A program made the translations under genes and the position numbers. The notes under the pieces were generated by a model. It ran no database searches. It saw only the letters and a list, made by a program, of their open reading frames with translations, and was not told where the DNA came from. From contig CALGAN010000082.1 of NCBI GenBank assembly GCA_937951875.1, positions 1-48,744 of the forward strand: DNA of 48,744 nt, given 5' to 3'. Source of the stretch: an uncultured Alkalilimnicola sp. GTDB lineage: Bacteria; Pseudomonadota; Gammaproteobacteria; Nitrococcales; AK92. This document shows, piece after piece, positions 24,377 to 35,061 of the stretch; position 1 is the stretch's first letter, and the number at the start of each line of letters is the position of its first letter.

Positions 24377-26028
24377 CGCACTACCTCCGTCACCGTCGCG
24401 CCAGCGTAACCGCTCGCTGCGGCGCGGGCGCCCTCGGCCGTGCGCGTGAGCATGATCACCGGCAGCAGCCCCACCAGGACCAGGGCCACCGCCGGCAGCG
24501 CCGCCCGCTCCCACTCGCCTTCCGAGGTCATCTCGAACACCCGCACCGCCAGCGTGTCCCAACCGAACGGCCGGGTCATCAGGGTGATGGGCATCTCCTT
24601 CATGACATCGACGAACACCAGCAGGGCGGCGGTCATCAAGCTACGGCGCAGCAGCGGCAAGTGCAGGCGCCACACCAGGGTGGCGCCGGCCGCGCCCAGG
24701 CTACGCGCCGCCTGCTCCTGATTGACCGACACCCGGTTGAGGCCGCTGCTGATCGGCTGCAGTCCCACCGCCAGGAAGCGCGCCGCCAACGCCAGCAGCA
24801 TCACCGCCACTGTGCCCTTGAACACGGCGCTGGTCTGCAGGCCGAAGACATCGATCAGCCCGTTGTCCAGCCACGCCACCGGCACGAACACGCCCACCGC
24901 CAGCACCGTGCCGGGGATGGCGTAGCCGACCGAGGCGATGCGCGCCGCCAGCATGGTGGAGCGGTCGCGAATCCGTCGCTCGCCGTAGCCGACCACCAGC
25001 GCCAGCCCCACCACCAGCAACGCGGCCAGCACCGCCAGCAGCAGCGAGCGGCCGATGAACGCCGGGTAGCGGGCATCCAGATCCTGCGGCGCCACCTCGA
25101 TCGCCCAGATCAGCAGCTGCGCCACCGGCACCACGAACGCCACCGCCAGCACCAGCGCGGCGAAGCCGCAGGCGCCGGCGGCGGCCCAGCCGGTGAGCCG
25201 ACGCCGGCGCACCACCTGGCTGCGCCCGGTGGGGGTATAGCGCCGCCAGCCGCGCTGCCACTGCTCCAGCGACATCAGCGTCAGCGCGGCCAGCACCAGC
25301 AGCGACGCCAGCTGCGTGGCCGCCGGCAGCGAGAACAGCGAGAACCAGGCCTTGTAGATGGCGGTGGTGAAGGTATCGACGCCGAAGATATAGACGGCGC
25401 CGAAGTCGGCGAGCGTTTCCATCATCGCCAGCAGCACGCCGGCGGCGATCCACGGCCGCGCCAGCGGCAGCGCCACCCGCCAGAACCCCTGGGCCGGGGT
25501 CAGACCCAGCGACTGGGCGACCTCGAGCGCACGCTGGCCCTGGCTGGCGAAGGCGTCGCGCGCCAGCAGGTAGACGTAGGGATAGAAGCTGAGCGACAGC
25601 ACCAGCACCGCGCCGCCCAGACTGCGGATCTCGGGCAGGCGCAGGTCGGCGCCGAACCAGCCGCGCAGCACGGTCTGCAGCGGCCCGGTGAAGTCGAGCA
25701 GCCCGACCTGGACGAAGGCCAGCACATAGGCGGGCATCGCCAGCGGCAGCATCAGCGCCCAGTTGAAGAACCGCCGCCCGGGGAACTCGTACACCGCCGT
25801 CAGCCACGCCAGCGACACGCCCAACAGCAATACGCCGGCGCACACCCCGAGCACCAGCGCGGCCGTGGTGCCGATCAGCTCCGGCAGCACGTGCTCGCCC
25901 AAATGCGCCCATACGGCGGTCTCCGGGTGCAGCAGAGACGAGAGCACGACGACGAGCGGCAGCGCCGCGAGCGAAGCCACCGCCCAGACGGCGACACGCA
26001 GCGGCAGGAGTCGACGACGGGAGAGCAC
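24373..26028 (-). CDS. fbpB: Ferric iron ABC transporter permease
   Basis: 551 residues with about twelve membrane segments in two homologous halves, as in FbpB/SfuB. Each half has an ABC 'EAA' coupling loop: EVAQSLGLTPAQGFWRVALP and QAARSLGAAGATLVWRLHLP. The start is GTG at 26028 with no strong ribosome-binding site, 101 bases after fbpA; the spacer contains a hairpin. Weak initiation and the hairpin would both give much less permease than binding protein. Confidence 0.92.
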
Positions 26029-26093
26029 GAGTTATATGAGCCTCAAAGAGAGCGCCGCATTGCAGCGACCGGGGGACGCAGCGACAGGTTCGC

Positions 26094-26121
26094 GGCGGGA
26101 GCGGCGAACGCCGCCCCCGCC
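26094..26121 (-). other. Intercistronic hairpin between fbpA and fbpB
   Basis: GGCGGG-A-GCGGC (26094-26105) pairs with GCCGC-C-CCCGCC (26110-26121), one mismatch, 4-base loop. In the minus-strand mRNA it lies 8 bases past the fbpA stop and has no U-run, so it more likely protects the fbpA message or attenuates read-through than terminates fully. Confidence 0.5.
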
Positions 26122-26129
26122 GCCCGCGC

Positions 26130-27125
26130 TCACTTGTAGCCAGCGCGGTCCATGAGCTTGACGGCATCGCCCTGCAGCTCGCCGGCCTTGGCGACGTTGA
26201 TCACGCTGGGCTTGAACGCGCCCCAGGCCGCCACCGCCGGCGCCGGCTTCACCGCCGGGTTCACCGGGAACTCCATGTTCTCGTCGGCGAACAGGTTCTG
26301 CGCTTTCTCCGAGGACAGCCACTCCAGCAGCTTCACCGCCTCGTCCTTGTGCTTGGCGTACTTGGTCAGACCGGCGCCGGCCACGTTGACGTGCACGCCG
26401 CTGCCGTCCTGGTTGGCCCAGAACAACGCCACCTTGCCTTCCAGCTCGGGCTGGCGCTTGAGCAGCCGGCCGAAGTAGTAGGTGTTGGCGATGCCGACCT
26501 GGCACTGCCCGGCGGCGATGGCCTCCAGCATCTTGGTATCGTCCGGGAACGGCGGCGCAGCCAGGTTGGCGACCCAGCCTTTGACCACCCGCTCGGTCAC
26601 CGCCTCGCCGTGCTGGGCGATCAGCATCGCCACCAGCGACTGGTTGTAGACCTTCTTGGAGGTGCGCAGGCAGAGCTTGCCCTTCCACTTCGGATCGGCC
26701 AGATCCTCATAGCTGGAAAGCTGCTCCGGCTTAATCAGGGTCGGGTTGTAGAAAATGGTGCGGGCGCGCACCGACAACCCGAACCACTGGTTGTCGGGAT
26801 CGCGCAGATGCGCCGGCACGTTCTTGTTCAGCGCCTCGGATTGCACTGGCTGCAGCAATCCGGCGTGCGCCGCCTGCCACAGGTTGCCGGCGTCGACCGT
26901 CAGCAGCAGGTCGGCGGGCGTGTTCTGGCCTTCGCTCTTGAGCCGCGCCATCAGCGGGCCTTCCTTGTCGGTGATGAACTTGACCGTCACCCCCGTTTCC
27001 TGGGTGTAGGCGTCGAACACCGGCTTGATCAGCTGCTCGTTGCGAGCGGAGTACACCACGACCTCGGCGGCCGCCGCGGTTCCCGCCATCACCAATCCCA
27101 GCAAGGCGACGCACAGCTTCTTCAT
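26130..27125 (-). CDS. fbpA: Periplasmic ferric iron-binding protein
   Basis: 331 residues with a signal peptide (MKKLCVALLGLVMAGTAAAA). The mature part starts EVVVYSARNEQLIKPVFDAY, matching the FbpA/FutA ferric-binding family. Two adjacent tyrosines (Y216-Y217 in GIANTYYFGRLL) and Y25 are the expected iron ligands; LRTSKKVYNQSLVAMLI is another family segment. It delivers Fe3+ to FbpBC. Its promoter overlaps a Fur-box-like sequence, so iron repression is expected. Confidence 0.94.
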   Translation of the reverse strand: MKKLCVALLGLVMAGTAAAAEVVVYSARNEQLIKPVFDAYTQETGVTVKFITDKEGPLMARLKSEGQNTPADLLLTVDAGNLWQAAHAGLLQPVQSEALNKNVPAHLRDPDNQWFGLSVRARTIFYNPTLIKPEQLSSYEDLADPKWKGKLCLRTSKKVYNQSLVAMLIAQHGEAVTERVVKGWVANLAAPPFPDDTKMLEAIAAGQCQVGIANTYYFGRLLKRQPELEGKVALFWANQDGSGVHVNVAGAGLTKYAKHKDEAVKLLEWLSSEKAQNLFADENMEFPVNPAVKPAPAVAAWGAFKPSVINVAKAGELQGDAVKLMDRAGYK

Positions 27126-27164
27126 ACGGGAAGGACCTCGATCGCTAAGGTTGGATAGGCAGCG

Positions 27165-27193
27165 ATTCTAGCGCGCCCCACAATAAATAAGAA
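27165..27193 (-). promoter_or_regulatory. fbpA promoter
   Basis: Minus strand: -35 TTCTTA (27193-27188), 17-base spacer, -10 TAGAAT (27170-27165), giving a start about 30 bases before the fbpA ATG. The -35 lies inside the Fur-box-like sequence. Confidence 0.55.
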
Positions 27194-27201
27194 TCGTTAT
27201 T
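27183..27201 (-). promoter_or_regulatory. Fur box of the fbp operon
   Basis: ATAAATAAGAATCGTTATT (plus-strand reading) agrees with the 19-bp Fur consensus at 13 positions, best in the core AGAATCxTTAT. It covers the -35 of fbpA, a normal repression layout, and overlaps the last two bases of the upstream gene. It also stands out as AT-rich in GC-rich DNA. Confidence 0.7.
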
Positions 27202-27643
27202 ATTTTGGCACCGCCCAGTTACGCAACCGCTCGCGCATGTGCCGCACATGCGCCCCTTCCCAGTAGATCTTGTCGCAACGGCAACAAGCCAGCACCTCGC
27301 CGGTCACGCCCGGCGGGCGCTGCTCGGCCGCCGCCGGGCACAGCGGGGCGTTGCAGAGCAGACAGCGGCTGAACGGCCGGTACAGCCAGTCGATGCCGAG
27401 CTGCACGCGCAGCTGGGCGGCCTGCCGCTCCAGGTCGGTGCTGTCCAGGAGCAGCACGTGGCGGTGCGCCTCGCGCCGCTCCAGGAACTCGCGGTCGCGG
27501 GTGAGCAGCAGGCGGCGCTCGGCCACCACCTGCCGCATCAGCTCGCGGTCGGCGGTTCCCGGACTAGCCAGAGCAGTGTCGTAGCCGGCCGCGCGCAGCC
27601 AACGGCATAGACGTATCAGCATTTCATCGCATAACAGGCGCAT
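27200..27643 (-). CDS. Mut7-C domain (PIN-like) RNase protein
   Basis: 147 residues. The N-terminal part is a PIN-like Mut7-C domain (MRLLCDEMLIRLCRWLRAAG, with acidic Asp6; LLLTRDREFLERR). The C-terminal part is a zinc ribbon, with cysteines in RCLLCNAPLCP and LACCRCDKIYWEG. The family is predicted to cleave or bind RNA, but bacterial members are poorly characterised. Two of the expected acidic residues are visible, so activity is plausible. It lies upstream of, and on the same strand as, the Fur-controlled fbp operon, probably by chance. Confidence 0.85.
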   Translation of the reverse strand: MRLLCDEMLIRLCRWLRAAGYDTALASPGTADRELMRQVVAERRLLLTRDREFLERREAHRHVLLLDSTDLERQAAQLRVQLGIDWLYRPFSRCLLCNAPLCPAAAEQRPPGVTGEVLACCRCDKIYWEGAHVRHMRERLRNWAVPK

Positions 27644-27654
27644 CCCTCACCCGC

Positions 27655-27683
27655 TTGTCAGCCGTATCGGCTTACTCTACAAG
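27655..27683 (+). promoter_or_regulatory. Promoter of rimB-rimK
   Basis: TTGTCA (27655-27660), 17-base spacer, TACAAG (27678-27683), a near-consensus sigma-70 promoter about 65 bases before the rimB start. Confidence 0.6.
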
Positions 27684-27750
27684 AAGCTGAAATCCGCCCG
27701 CCGGGGCGACCATCGACCGTCCGCGGAGCCGGAGCCAGAGGCCAAGGGAG

Positions 27751-28254
27751 ATGAAGCGCAAAACCGAACCCCGCGCCTGGGTCGGCTGGCGGGAATGGGT
27801 TGCCCTGCCCGAGCTGGGCATCGACGCCATCAAGGCCAAGATCGACACCGGCGCCAGCACCTCGGCGCTGCACGCCGTGCACCTGCGCCGCTTCCGCGAG
27901 GGCGGCCGCGATCGGGTCGAGTTCGAGGTCCACCCGCTGCAGCGGCGCACCGACCACACCGTGCGCTGCGTCGCCGACGTCTGCGACGAGCGGCTGGTGA
28001 TCAGCTCCAGCGGACATCGGGAAAAACGCTTGGTAATCCGCACCGAACTGGCGATTGGCGGCCGCTCCTGGCCTATTGAATTGACCCTGACCAACCGCGA
28101 TACGATGGGTTTCCGCATGCTGCTGGGCCGCTCCGCCATGCACGGCCGGCTGCTGGTCGATCCCAGCGCCTCGTTCCTCGCCGGCGCGGCGGACGGCGAG
28201 GCCCGGCCGCGGCGCGAAGCCAAACGCCCCATCTCTGCCAACATCCCGGAGTAA
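27751..28254 (+). CDS. rimB: RimB-like retropepsin zinc/aspartic protease
   Basis: 167 residues of the 'ATP-dependent zinc protease' (DUF785/PF05618) family. The active-site-like motif KIDTGASTSALHA (Asp32) resembles retroviral aspartic proteases; later family parts are RTELAIGGRSWPIELTLTN and MGFRMLLGRSAMHGRLLVDP. RimB is described as trimming or controlling the glutamate tails that RimK adds to ribosomal protein S6. The next gene is rimK, 3 bases downstream, which supports that role. The ribosome-binding site is close to the ATG (GGGAG directly before it). Confidence 0.88.
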   Translation: MKRKTEPRAWVGWREWVALPELGIDAIKAKIDTGASTSALHAVHLRRFREGGRDRVEFEVHPLQRRTDHTVRCVADVCDERLVISSSGHREKRLVIRTELAIGGRSWPIELTLTNRDTMGFRMLLGRSAMHGRLLVDPSASFLAGAADGEARPRREAKRPISANIPE

Positions 28255-28257
28255 CCG

Positions 28258-29175
28258 ATGGCCCGCTCGCTGAGCATCCTCGTGCTGTCGCGCAACGTGG
28301 ATCTCTATTCCACTCGACGCCTGATCGAGGTAGGCCAGGAGCGGGGCCATACAGTGCGCGTGGTCGACCCCCTGCGCTGCTACATGACCATCAGCCCGCA
28401 CCGCCCGACGGTGCACTACATGGGCGAGGAATTGGGGCCGTTCGACGCCATCATCCCGCGCATCGGCGCCTCGATCACCTTCTACGGCACGGCGGTGGTA
28501 CGGCAGTTCGAGATGATGGGCGTGTTCTCGCTCAACGAGTCGGTGGCAATCAGCCGCTCGCGCGACAAGCTGCGCTCGCTGCAACTGCTGTCGCGCAAGG
28601 GCATCGGTCTGCCGGTCACCGGCTTCGGCTACTCCCCGGACGATACCCAGGACCTGATCTCGCTGGTGGGCGGCGCGCCGCTGGTGATCAAGCTGCTGGA
28701 GGGCACCCAGGGCAAGGGCGTGGTGCTGGCCGAGACCGACAAGGCCGCCGAGAGCGTGATCGACGCCTTCCGCGGCCTCAAGGCCTACTTCCTTACCCAG
28801 CAGTACATCGCCGAGGCCAACGGCGCCGACATCCGCTGCTTCGTCATCGGCGACAAGGTCGTGGCGGCCATGATGCGCCAGGCCAAGGAGGGCGAGTTCC
28901 GCTCCAACCTGCACCGCGGCGGCACCGCCATGCCGGTGAAGATCACCCCCGCCGAGCGCGCCACCGCGGTGCGGGCGGCCAAGATCGTCGGCCTGAACGT
29001 GGCCGGCGTGGACCTCATGCGCTCCAAGAACGGCCCGGTGGTGCTGGAGGTGAATTCCTCGCCGGGCCTGGAGGGCATCGAGACCGCCACCGGCAAGAAC
29101 ATCGCCGGCATGATTTACGAGTTCATCGAGAAGAACGCCAAGCCGGGCAAGACCAAGACGCGCGGCCAAGGCTGA
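28258..29175 (+). CDS. rimK: Ribosomal protein S6 glutamate ligase
   Basis: 305 residues, ATP-grasp fold. RimK adds glutamates to the C-terminus of S6 and can make free poly-glutamate. Features: N-terminal LSILVLSRNVDLYSTRRLIE, IIPRIGASITFYGTAVVRQF, ATP-binding PLVIKLLEGTQGKGVVLAE, IAEANGADIRCFVIGDKVVA, and metal site VVLEVNSSPGLEGIE. It forms a two-gene operon with rimB and is followed by ettA, so three ribosome-linked genes sit together. Confidence 0.96.
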   Translation: MARSLSILVLSRNVDLYSTRRLIEVGQERGHTVRVVDPLRCYMTISPHRPTVHYMGEELGPFDAIIPRIGASITFYGTAVVRQFEMMGVFSLNESVAISRSRDKLRSLQLLSRKGIGLPVTGFGYSPDDTQDLISLVGGAPLVIKLLEGTQGKGVVLAETDKAAESVIDAFRGLKAYFLTQQYIAEANGADIRCFVIGDKVVAAMMRQAKEGEFRSNLHRGGTAMPVKITPAERATAVRAAKIVGLNVAGVDLMRSKNGPVVLEVNSSPGLEGIETATGKNIAGMIYEFIEKNAKPGKTKTRGQG

Positions 29176-29258
29176 GCGGGCGCCGCCGGCGCATCCGCAG
29201 GGAATCCGCCCGGCCGGCTTGACGCCGGGCCGCCGACGGCCTATTTCGAGCGGCAACG

Positions 29259-29267
29259 TGGTATGCT
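29259..29267 (+). promoter_or_regulatory. Extended -10 promoter of ettA
   Basis: TG-G-TATGCT at 29259-29267, 65 bases before the ettA ATG, is an extended -10. No good -35 is evident, as is usual for this class. Confidence 0.45.
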
Positions 29268-29332
29268 CGGCCGCCGCCACCTCCGGCCGAACCGTTTTCG
29301 CCAATCAACCTTTTGAGGTAATTAACCTTTTC

Positions 29333-31000
<1,668 letters not shown>

Positions 31001-31022
31001 GCCGACGCTTCCCGGACTCGAG

Positions 31023-31049
31023 ACCCCGCCGCCGGCGGGGTTTCGTTTT
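31023..31049 (+). terminator. Rho-independent terminator after ettA
   Basis: Stem ACCCCGCC / GGCGGGGT (31023-31030 with 31034-31041, loop GCC) followed by TTCGTTTT. It lies 23 bases past the ettA stop and just before the convergent GGDEF gene. Confidence 0.88.
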
Positions 31050-31061
31050 CGGGCGGCCGTG

Positions 31062-32504
31062 TCACGATCGCACTCTGCCGACCCACTCCGGGTGCTTGAC
31101 CATGTACATGCGCTCGTCGGCACGCCGCAGCAAGCTCGCGCCGTCCTCGGCGTCCTCCGGATACAGCGCCAGGCCGATGCTGGCGGTGATCATGAAGCGG
31201 AACTCGCCGATCTCGAACGGCTCGATGAACACGTCCCGCAGCTGCTGCAGCACCCTCTCGGCGTCGCCGCGCTCCTTGACGTCCTCCAGCAGCACCACGA
31301 ACTCGTCGCCGGCCAGCCGCGCCACCGTGTCCTGCTCGCGCACCAGCCCGCGCAGGCGATCGGCGACCATCTTCAGCAAGCGATCGCCGGCCTCGTGACC
31401 GGCGGTATCGTTCACCGCCTTGAACCCGTCCAGGTCGAGAAACAACAGCGCCACCGCTCGGTTGCGCCGGCGCGCGCGGGCAAGCGCTTGCTGCAGGCGG
31501 TCCTTGTACAGATTGCGGTTGGGCAGGCCGGTGAGCGAGTCGTAATTGGCCATGTGATAGAGACGCTGCTCGCAGGCGCGCCGCTCATCCTCGCGCAAGC
31601 TGCGGGCGCGCCCGTACACCACCGCCACGATCAGCGCCGAGCCGGCGGCCAGCGCGAAGGAGACCGCCACCAAGGGGTCGATCACCCACCAGCCCAACTG
31701 CTGGCGCACGGTCAGCGCGAACGGCTGAGCCTCCGTGCCGAAGATCGCCCGCTGCTGCAAGACCGGGAAGAGGGCGCGCTCCAACGCCCCGGCGGAAACG
31801 TCGCTGGTCGACAGCCAGACCGGCGACCGGTCCCCGTCCTCGTGCGCCGACTGCAGCCGCAGCTCCAGGCCGCTCAGGCTGTCGCTAGTCGGCAGCAGAT
31901 CGGCGACGCGGATCAGCAGCGAGATCAGCAGTGCCTCAAAACCCGAATGGTCCGGATCGAGCACCGGTTGGAACAGCATGTACGCCAGCGCGCCGTCGCG
32001 TAGCGCGAACAGCTCCGACGCGCTGGGCCGGCTGGCTCGCAGCGAGCGCTCGGCGGCGGCGCGCAGCGCCGCCACGGTGTCGACGTCCGCGCCGAGGCCG
32101 TCGCTCGCGCCGGACTCGGTGGGCACCACCAGGATCGGCGTCAGCTGGAAGCCCTCCGTGGCATCGACCGGCGACGACCGACGCAACAGACCGAGCCTGT
32201 AGACGTGCGGAAAGCGCCCCAGCACTTGGGCGGCATAGGCTTCGAGACCGTCACGGTCGGTCGGATCGACCGCGCGCAAAAACGCGGCGGCGCCGTCGAG
32301 CACCGACTCGTTGGCGATCAGACGGCTTTCGACATCACGGAAGATGGTGGCCGCGCGGGCTCGGAAGGCGTCCTCCGCCTGGCGCAGCTGGCCGCTGAAC
32401 ACCAGCATGCCGAGCAGCAGCGCCAGCCCGAACCACAACGCGATGTACCCGCCGAGCGACTTCCATAAACCGGAGTCCGGCGTTTGATCCTGGTCGGCGT
32501 CCAT
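31062..32504 (-). CDS. Membrane diguanylate cyclase with CHASE-like sensor
   Basis: 480 residues from ATG 32504 (GGGGA upstream). Two membrane segments (about 20-38 and 276-298) bracket a ~235-residue extracytoplasmic sensor resembling a CHASE domain (RLIANESVLDGAAAFL; VYRLGLLRR). The cytoplasmic GGDEF domain has YDSLTGLPNRNLYKDRL, LFLDLDGFKAVND and the signature as AGDEF (398-402), a tolerated variant, with an inhibitory I-site RxxD at 389-392 (REQD). It should make cyclic di-GMP under ligand control with feedback. No EAL domain is present. Confidence 0.9.
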   Translation of the reverse strand: MDADQDQTPDSGLWKSLGGYIALWFGLALLLGMLVFSGQLRQAEDAFRARAATIFRDVESRLIANESVLDGAAAFLRAVDPTDRDGLEAYAAQVLGRFPHVYRLGLLRRSSPVDATEGFQLTPILVVPTESGASDGLGADVDTVAALRAAAERSLRASRPSASELFALRDGALAYMLFQPVLDPDHSGFEALLISLLIRVADLLPTSDSLSGLELRLQSAHEDGDRSPVWLSTSDVSAGALERALFPVLQQRAIFGTEAQPFALTVRQQLGWWVIDPLVAVSFALAAGSALIVAVVYGRARSLREDERRACEQRLYHMANYDSLTGLPNRNLYKDRLQQALARARRRNRAVALLFLDLDGFKAVNDTAGHEAGDRLLKMVADRLRGLVREQDTVARLAGDEFVVLLEDVKERGDAERVLQQLRDVFIEPFEIGEFRFMITASIGLALYPEDAEDGASLLRRADERMYMVKHPEWVGRVRS

Positions 32505-32721
32505 GCGCTTTCCCCAGCATTGATCGTTATTCTGAATTCTGGGTCGTCGCCCTTCCATGGCGTTCGCGACCGCGACCGCGCGCATGCGGTCACTGTCATG
32601 TTAGGTGAAAGCGGGCACACTGCCATAGGGTGCAACGCACAAAACGGCGCTCGCTTTCCGGCGCCGTCTCGATCCTGCTATGGTTGCCCGTTCTTCGTTT
32701 CAACAAGTTCCTGGAATAGTC

Positions 32722-33603
32722 ATGGACCGCCGTCAAACGCAGCCGCAAGCGCGTTCCGCCATCCTGCTCATTCACTGCCGCGACCGCCGCGGCCTGGTCG
32801 CGGCCATCACCCAGTTCCTGTCGACCCATAACGGCAACATCATCTACCTCGATCAGCACGTCGACGCCGAGAAACAGGTGTTCTTCATGCGCCTGGAGTG
32901 GGAGCTGGAGGGCTTCGCCATTCCGCCCGAGGAGATCGGCGCGCGCTTCCAGCAAGCGCTGGCCGAACCGTTCGAAATGAACTGGGCCCTGCACTTCTCC
33001 AACGAAGTGCCGCGCATCGCCATCTTCGCCTCCAAGCTGCCTCACTGCCTGTTCGATCTGCTCTCGCGCTGCCAGTCCGGCGAGTGGCGCGCGGAGGTGC
33101 CGCTGATCATCAGCAACCACGAGGACCTGCGCTGGATCGCCGATCGCTTCGAGATCCCGTTCCATGTCTTCCCGGTGAACCAGGCCAACAAGCGCGAGAT
33201 GGAAGAGCGGCAGCTCGAACTGCTGCGCCAGCACAACATCGACCTGGTGGTGCTGGCCCGCTACATGCAGATCCTGTCGCCGGAGTTCATCGCCCACTAC
33301 CCGGAACGGATCATCAACATCCATCACTCCTTCCTGCCCGCCTTCGCCGGCGCCCGCCCCTATCACGCCGCCTACAACCGGGGCGTGAAGATCATCGGCG
33401 CCACCAGCCACTACGTCACCGCCGAGCTCGACGCCGGGCCGATCATTGCCCAGGACGTGACCGTGGTCAGTCACCGCGACTCGGTGGACGATCTGGTGCG
33501 CAAGGGCCGCGACCTGGAGCAGCTGGTGCTGGCGCGGGCGGTGTGGACTCACCTGCAGCGCAAAGTGCTGTGCTACGACAACCGCACGGTGATCTTCGAC
33601 TGA
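32722..33603 (+). CDS. purU: Formyltetrahydrofolate deformylase
   Basis: 293 residues from ATG 32722 (GGAA 6 bases upstream). An N-terminal ACT domain (about 10-90, IHCRDRRGLVAAITQFL) precedes a formyltransferase-like domain with catalytic N199, H201 (INIHHSFLPAF) and D237 (TAELDAGPII). PurU hydrolyses 10-formyl-THF to formate and THF, balancing one-carbon pools and feeding PurT. An upstream in-frame ATG adds 14 unconserved residues and is rejected. Confidence 0.95.
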   Translation: MDRRQTQPQARSAILLIHCRDRRGLVAAITQFLSTHNGNIIYLDQHVDAEKQVFFMRLEWELEGFAIPPEEIGARFQQALAEPFEMNWALHFSNEVPRIAIFASKLPHCLFDLLSRCQSGEWRAEVPLIISNHEDLRWIADRFEIPFHVFPVNQANKREMEERQLELLRQHNIDLVVLARYMQILSPEFIAHYPERIINIHHSFLPAFAGARPYHAAYNRGVKIIGATSHYVTAELDAGPIIAQDVTVVSHRDSVDDLVRKGRDLEQLVLARAVWTHLQRKVLCYDNRTVIFD

Positions 33604-33611
33604 GCACCGCC

Positions 33612-33637
33612 GCCGGAGCGCCTTGAGGCGCTCCGGC
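33612..33637 (+). terminator. Strong hairpin after purU
   Basis: An 11-bp perfect stem (GCCGGAGCGCC / GGCGCTCCGGC, 33612-33622 with 33627-33637, TTGA loop) 8 bases after the purU stop. No T-run follows, so intrinsic termination would be inefficient; a second small GC hairpin lies at 33649-33658. Confidence 0.5.
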
Positions 33638-33735
33638 ACACCGCGAGCCCCGCGGGGATTAACCTCTCACCTTGAACCGGCTCGGTAAAGGCTGTACATC
33701 TGGGGGAATGCCATACGCGCAATAGGGCTCGCCCC

Positions 33736-33894
33736 ATGGATTTCGTGCGCCTCCTCGTCGCGATTCTCCTGCCGCCGCTCGGCGTTTTCCTGCAGGTAGG
33801 GTTCGGCCCGCAGTTCTGGCTGAACATCTTGCTGACCCTGTTGGGCTATATTCCCGGCATAGTGCATGCGGTCTGGGTGATCGCACGCCGCTAA
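33736..33894 (+). CDS. Pmp3/YqaE-family membrane miniprotein
   Basis: A 52-residue protein with two hydrophobic hairpin segments (MDFVRLLVAILLPPLGVFLQ, then FWLNILLTLLGYIPGIVHA). The PPLGVFLQVG and LLGYIPGIVHAVWVI motifs define the Pmp3/YqaE (UPF0057) family, small stress-induced membrane proteins thought to modulate membrane potential. AGGG lies upstream of the ATG. It is too short for standard ORF filters. Confidence 0.93.
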   Translation: MDFVRLLVAILLPPLGVFLQVGFGPQFWLNILLTLLGYIPGIVHAVWVIARR

Positions 33895-33983
33895 GACGCA
33901 CCCGGCCGACAAAAGGCAAAATCGGCGCCGCGCGCAAGCCGAACGATAAGCGGCGCGGTATCCGCCCCCACCCTGGAATCGGC

Positions 33984-35051
33984 ATGGACAAAACGCCCCT
34001 AGGCACGATCCTGGTCGTCAGCGCCAACCCCGCCGACCGTCACGAACTGGCGCACACCCTGCGCCTGGGCGGACATACGGTGCACGAGGCCGCCAGCGGC
34101 GCGGCGGCGATCGAGCTGGCGGGTGCGCGCCTGCCGGAACTGGTGGTGGCGGACGCCGCGCTGCCCGAGCGCGATATCGGCGCACGCCTCGCGGCCGAAC
34201 CGGCCACCGAGCACATCCCGGTGCTGTGGATCGGCGGCGCCCAGGACGAGGCCGATATCAGCCTTCCCAAACCCGTCGCGCCGCCGGCACTGCTGGCCAC
34301 CGTGACGGTGCTGCTGCGCATGCAGCGCAGCGAGCGCCAGCTGCGGGCGGCGCGGCGCGCCTGCAACGGCCTGCTGTCGATCGCCTCGCACGATCTGCGC
34401 ACCCCGCTCAGCGCCATGCAGCTCACCCTGGAGTTGATCTCGCGCCAGATTGCCCGCGACGGCGGTCACCCGCTCAAGCCGCACGTCGAGCGGCTCGGCG
34501 ACCAGACCCGGCGGCTGACCGCGCTGCTGGAGCATCTGCTCGATCTCGCCCAGATCGAGGCCGGCCGCCTGCGCCTGACGCTGGAGCCGGTCGATCTGGC
34601 GGCGCTGACGCGCGAGGTGGTGGCGCGCCAGCGCGCGGCGATCGAGGCCGCCGGCTGCGCCGTCACCGTCGACGCCGAGGCGGCCGCGGTCGGCTGCTGG
34701 GACCGCCGACGGCTCGAACGGATCGTCGCCGCCCTGCTCGCCAACGCCCTCAAGTACGGCGCCGGCAACCCCGTGGCGCTACGCCTGACCTGCGACGGCG
34801 ACTGGGCGCGGCTGGAAGTGCGCGACCACGGCATCGGCATCGAGCCGGCGCGGCAGTGCGGGATCTTTCAGCGCGTCGACCCGATCCGCCGGCGCGACAC
34901 CGGCAGCTACGGGCTGAATCTCTGGGTCGCCCGCAACGTGATCGAGGCGTTGGGCGGGAACATCACGGTCGACAGCGCCCCCGGCCAAGGTGCGACCTTT
35001 CGCCTGACGCTGCCGCTGCGGGGGCCGGCGCAGGAAACCACAGCGCACTGA
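33984..35051 (+). CDS. Cytosolic hybrid kinase with degenerate receiver
   Basis: 355 residues, no membrane segments. Residues 8-115 fold like a receiver (TILVVSANPADRHELAHTL, phospho-site-like Asp57, Lys96), but the conserved acidic pair is replaced by Ser13-Ala14, so Mg-dependent phosphorylation is doubtful. The rest is a histidine kinase: H-box SIASHDLRTPLSAM (His136), N-box ALLANALKYG, G-box RDHGIGIEPA. No partner response regulator is adjacent; it may read a signal through the pseudo-receiver and phosphorylate a distant partner. It is followed 10 bases later by a small membrane protein. Confidence 0.85.
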   Translation: MDKTPLGTILVVSANPADRHELAHTLRLGGHTVHEAASGAAAIELAGARLPELVVADAALPERDIGARLAAEPATEHIPVLWIGGAQDEADISLPKPVAPPALLATVTVLLRMQRSERQLRAARRACNGLLSIASHDLRTPLSAMQLTLELISRQIARDGGHPLKPHVERLGDQTRRLTALLEHLLDLAQIEAGRLRLTLEPVDLAALTREVVARQRAAIEAAGCAVTVDAEAAAVGCWDRRRLERIVAALLANALKYGAGNPVALRLTCDGDWARLEVRDHGIGIEPARQCGIFQRVDPIRRRDTGSYGLNLWVARNVIEALGGNITVDSAPGQGATFRLTLPLRGPAQETTAH

Positions 35052-35061
35052 CGACACCGCC

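Noticed and set aside
27658..29304. 548-codon minus-strand frame opposite rimB-rimK
   Set aside because: Antisense shadow of two conserved genes, composition unlike a protein.
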